A model generated the notes under the pieces. The model was not told the origin of the DNA and did no database searches. It worked only from the letters and a program-made list of their open reading frames with translations. The translations under genes were made by a program, and so were the position numbers. A DNA stretch of 7,394 bases from Micrococcales bacterium (lineage in GTDB: Bacteria; Actinomycetota; Actinomycetes; Actinomycetales; Dermatophilaceae), in the NCBI GenBank assembly GCA_003132125.1, contig PKWT01000407.1, positions 1-7,394 on the forward strand, written 5' to 3'. This document shows positions 5,567-7,394 of this stretch, piece by piece (within the stretch, counting starts at the first letter, position 1; each line of letters begins with the position of its first letter).

Positions 5567-5940
5567 GAGTCCTCGTTGTCGTCGAGGATGACCCCGATGT
5601 CCAGTTTCTTATCGAAATCGTCTTCTCCGAAGATGACCGCTTCTCTGTTCCTGTCGTGGCCGCCAGCGCCGAGGATGCACTCGAGGTGGCGCGGACGACC
5701 GAGCCGGGAATCATCGTGCTCGACCACGGATTGGCTGGAGCACTGACGGGCCTGGAGGCCGCTCCGCGACTCAAGGACGTGGCCCCCAACGCCAAGATCA
5801 TCCTCTTCACAGCACATGCCGAGCTCCGCCACTTCGCTGCCGACGAGCCCGCCATCGATGCGTTCCTGCTCAAGACTGATATCTCGCAGCTCCTGCCCTT
5901 GGCTCAGCGGCTGACCGGCCTCGGCCCGCGAACCGACTGA
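5563..5940 (+). CDS. stand-alone response-regulator receiver domain (RR3), probable partner of the upstream kinase
   Basis: A 125-residue REC-only protein that starts at the ATG in an ATGA overlap with the kinase gene; this coupling makes it the probable phosphotransfer partner. The acidic pocket is E8-D9-D10. The phosphoacceptor is D54 in IIVLDHGLAG, followed by T83 in ILFTAHAE and K104 in FLLKTD. As in RR1, the loop after the aspartate is one residue longer than usual (DHGLAGALTG) and lacks the proline, and the lysine is followed by Thr. It has no output domain, so it may act by protein contact or pass phosphate on. The reading frame stays open upstream to 5215, but that part is out of frame with the kinase and overlaps it, so the short form is the gene. 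The best relative in the window is RR1, about 78% identical by hand count. Confidence 0.93.
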   Translation: MRVLVVVEDDPDVQFLIEIVFSEDDRFSVPVVAASAEDALEVARTTEPGIIVLDHGLAGALTGLEAAPRLKDVAPNAKIILFTAHAELRHFAADEPAIDAFLLKTDISQLLPLAQRLTGLGPRTD

Positions 5941-5971
5941 CGTCGCCCTTCGTCGCGAGGCGCGAGAACAA

Positions 5972-6325
5972 TCAGGATTCGGCGGGCAGCGCGGCGCGGA
6001 CCGTGTCGAGGAGCTCGGCAGCCGTGAACGGTTTCTTCAGGTAGGCCACGCAACCGGCTTCGATGGCGTCGGGGCCAAACTGCTCCGCCGAGTAGCCGGA
6101 CAACGCGATGATCGGAGCGGCGGTGCTGCCGAGCTCACGCAACAGGTCAAGACCGTCGATGTCGGGAAGGCGCAGGTCCAGCAGGATCAGGTCGGCGCTG
6201 GACCAGAGCGGCGCAGCCTCGGCCCCCGTGGCGGCCTCAAGGAACGTGTACGGCTCGCTGCCCAGTGACAGACGTAGCAGTAGTCTCAGGTCTTCCTCGT
6301 CCTCGACGATCAAGATGGTCGTCAT
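5972..6325 (-). CDS. stand-alone response-regulator receiver domain (RR4), partner of the adjacent kinase
   Basis: A 117-residue REC-only protein. The acidic pair is E8-D9 in ILIVEDEED. The phosphoacceptor is D50 in LILLDLRLPDIDG, a standard loop with proline. The beta-4 position is S76 in IIALSGYS, and K98-P99 is in AYLKKPF. All the chemistry expected of a working receiver is there. The ATG shares one base with the stop of the upstream kinase (TGATG), so the two are probably cotranslated and act as a pair. It converges with RR3 across a 31-bp gap with no clear terminator. It is closer to canonical receivers than to RR1 and RR3. No effector domain is attached. Confidence 0.93.
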   Translation of the reverse strand: MTTILIVEDEEDLRLLLRLSLGSEPYTFLEAATGAEAAPLWSSADLILLDLRLPDIDGLDLLRELGSTAAPIIALSGYSAEQFGPDAIEAGCVAYLKKPFTAAELLDTVRAALPAES

Positions 6326-7394
6326 CAGTCCGCCGAGAATCGAAGGGTGAACAGGGAGCCGTGCGGCTCCGCTCGGCGGTAGGAGATCGCGCCACCGAAC
6401 GCCTCCATCAACCGGTGGACGACGGCAAGCCCGAGACCTGACCCTTGACCGGCGACCCGGCGCTTTGCGAAAGGCGCAAAGAGGTCTGGAAGGTACTCGT
6501 TGGGGACGCCGGGGCCGTCGTCGCGCACCTCCACGATCACCTCGTCAGCCCTTCGGCTCGCCGTCACGGAGACGTTCGGGCCGCCGTGGACCTGCGCATT
6601 GGCGAGCAGGTGGACGAAGGCACGCTCGAGCTCGATCGGCTCAGCCAGCACGGCGATGTCGGCGGCAATGTCGATAGTGAGCGTGGCATCTTTCGCGGGC
6701 GGTGATGCGGCGGCTGCCCTGCGGACCGTGTCCGCCAGAGGGACGGGTCCGAGCAACATCGAGAGTCCGAGCATGACCGACGGCGCGTCTTTGTCCAGGG
6801 CGACCAGGTCGAAGAGGTTGATCGAAAGATCGTGCAGTCGCTTGGACTGACGGATGAGCGCGCCCATGGCCAGCTCGCGGTTCGCGACCGAGAGGGTGCT
6901 GTCCGCGAGGACGTGTGCGGATTGAAGGATCACCGCAGCCGGGGTGCCCAGCGCGTGCGCCGCGTTGCCGATGAACTCCCTGAGGAACTGATCGGAGTGC
7001 CTGCGCTCCGTGATGTCGATGGCGAGGCCGAAGCAGCTCTGGGGTTCGCCGTTCTCGTCGACGATGACGCGGCCCAGCGAGTGGAGCCACCGGACGTCTC
7101 CATCGGGCCGCACGAGACGGGCGTCAAGCACCCAGGAGCCCCTCTCGGCGATGGCCCTCTGAACTGCCTCCGCGACCATGTCCCGGTCGTCGGGGTGGTA
7201 GAGGCTGATAACGGCATCGTAGGTCGGCTCGAGCGTTCCGGGTTCGACGCCACGGATCCGGTAGAACTCGTCGGACCATGTCACGACGTCAGCGGAGATG
7301 TCCCACTCCCAGCTCCCGAAATGGGCGAGCCGCTGGATCTCGGCGAACTGGCGCTCGACCTGGTGGAGGCGAGCCTGCGTGTCAGCCTCAGTGT
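6325..7394 (-). CDS. PAS-domain histidine kinase, 5' end beyond the window, unusual H-box
   Basis: 355 residues are visible; the reading frame continues past 7394, so the N-terminus is missing. The GTG at 7284 is internal, because the codons before it encode in-frame PAS sequence (RLAHFGSWEWDISADVVTWS). Visible order: a short coiled coil (ARLHQVERQFAEIQ), a PAS_3-type domain at about residues 20-125 with HPDDRD and RPDGDVRWLHSLG, ending GLAIDITERR, then a HisKA-like region with H146 in NAAHALGTPAAVI, then a HATPase domain. In that domain the N box is LLANAQVHGG (N265), G1 is DDGPGVP, the F box is LFAPFA, and G2 is GSGLGLAV. The residue after the phospho-accepting histidine is Ala, where HisKA proteins nearly always have Glu or Asp, so kinase activity may be weak or altered. 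No membrane segment is seen in this part. It is coupled to RR4, its likely partner. Confidence 0.93.
   Translation of the reverse strand, partial: TEADTQARLHQVERQFAEIQRLAHFGSWEWDISADVVTWSDEFYRIRGVEPGTLEPTYDAVISLYHPDDRDMVAEAVQRAIAERGSWVLDARLVRPDGDVRWLHSLGRVIVDENGEPQSCFGLAIDITERRHSDQFLREFIGNAAHALGTPAAVILQSAHVLADSTLSVANRELAMGALIRQSKRLHDLSINLFDLVALDKDAPSVMLGLSMLLGPVPLADTVRRAAAASPPAKDATLTIDIAADIAVLAEPIELERAFVHLLANAQVHGGPNVSVTASRRADEVIVEVRDDGPGVPNEYLPDLFAPFAKRRVAGQGSGLGLAVVHRLMEAFGGAISYRRAEPHGSLFTLRFSAD

Noticed and set aside
5953..5965. TCGCG-AGG-CGCGA hairpin between RR3 and RR4 as a bidirectional terminator
   Set aside because: Only five base pairs with a three-base loop and no T-run on either strand. 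This is common by chance at this base composition.
7284..7284. GTG at 7284 as the start of the right-hand kinase
   Set aside because: The frame continues upstream to the window edge and encodes the first strand of the PAS domain (HFGSWEWDI), so the gene starts outside the window.

Overview
The window looks like a piece of a high-GC Actinomycetota chromosome. The support is an actinobacterial-style arginyl-tRNA synthetase (HLGG in place of HIGH, followed by TRWAAVGD), GC-rich codon use, -10 boxes of the TANNNT type placed for leaderless transcripts, and GTG starts. Genus cannot be fixed from the sequence.

Layout. 1-1233 (minus) is argS, with its C-terminal part beyond the left edge. 1380-1766 (plus) is a stand-alone receiver (called RR1 here) with a perfect Shine-Dalgarno sequence. 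1806-2267 (minus) is a second stand-alone receiver (RR2), convergent with RR1; a tandem repeat of 22-bp period fills the gap between them. 2372-2446 (plus) is tRNA-Arg(CCG), near argS. 2635-5940 (plus) is a tight three-gene operon: a soluble protein with five PAS domains and no kinase domain, a histidine kinase with no recognisable sensor domain (14-bp overlap), and a third stand-alone receiver (RR3, ATGA overlap). 5972-7394 (minus) is a convergent pair: a PAS histidine kinase cut by the right edge and a fourth stand-alone receiver (RR4, TGATG overlap).

How the genes may work together. The plus-strand operon reads as a sensor kinase split into two polypeptides: the PAS array would collect the signal and the separate HisKA/HATPase kinase would phosphorylate RR3. 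RR1 is a close paralogue of RR3 (about 78% identical by hand alignment) and is a likely second target of the same kinase. The minus-strand kinase and RR4 form a second two-component pair. None of the four receivers has an attached output domain, and no DNA-binding, cyclase or methyl-accepting protein is present, so the final effector must lie elsewhere or act by protein contact.

Points most worth a second look: the split PAS/kinase design with a PAS array still expanding by in-frame duplication; the shared unusual phosphorylation loop of RR1 and RR3; the second kinase's H-box, HALGTP, which lacks the acidic residue after the histidine; and the RR1/RR3 direct repeat that brackets the tRNA-Arg gene. 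I see no transposase, integrase, CRISPR array, toxin-antitoxin pair or phage gene.
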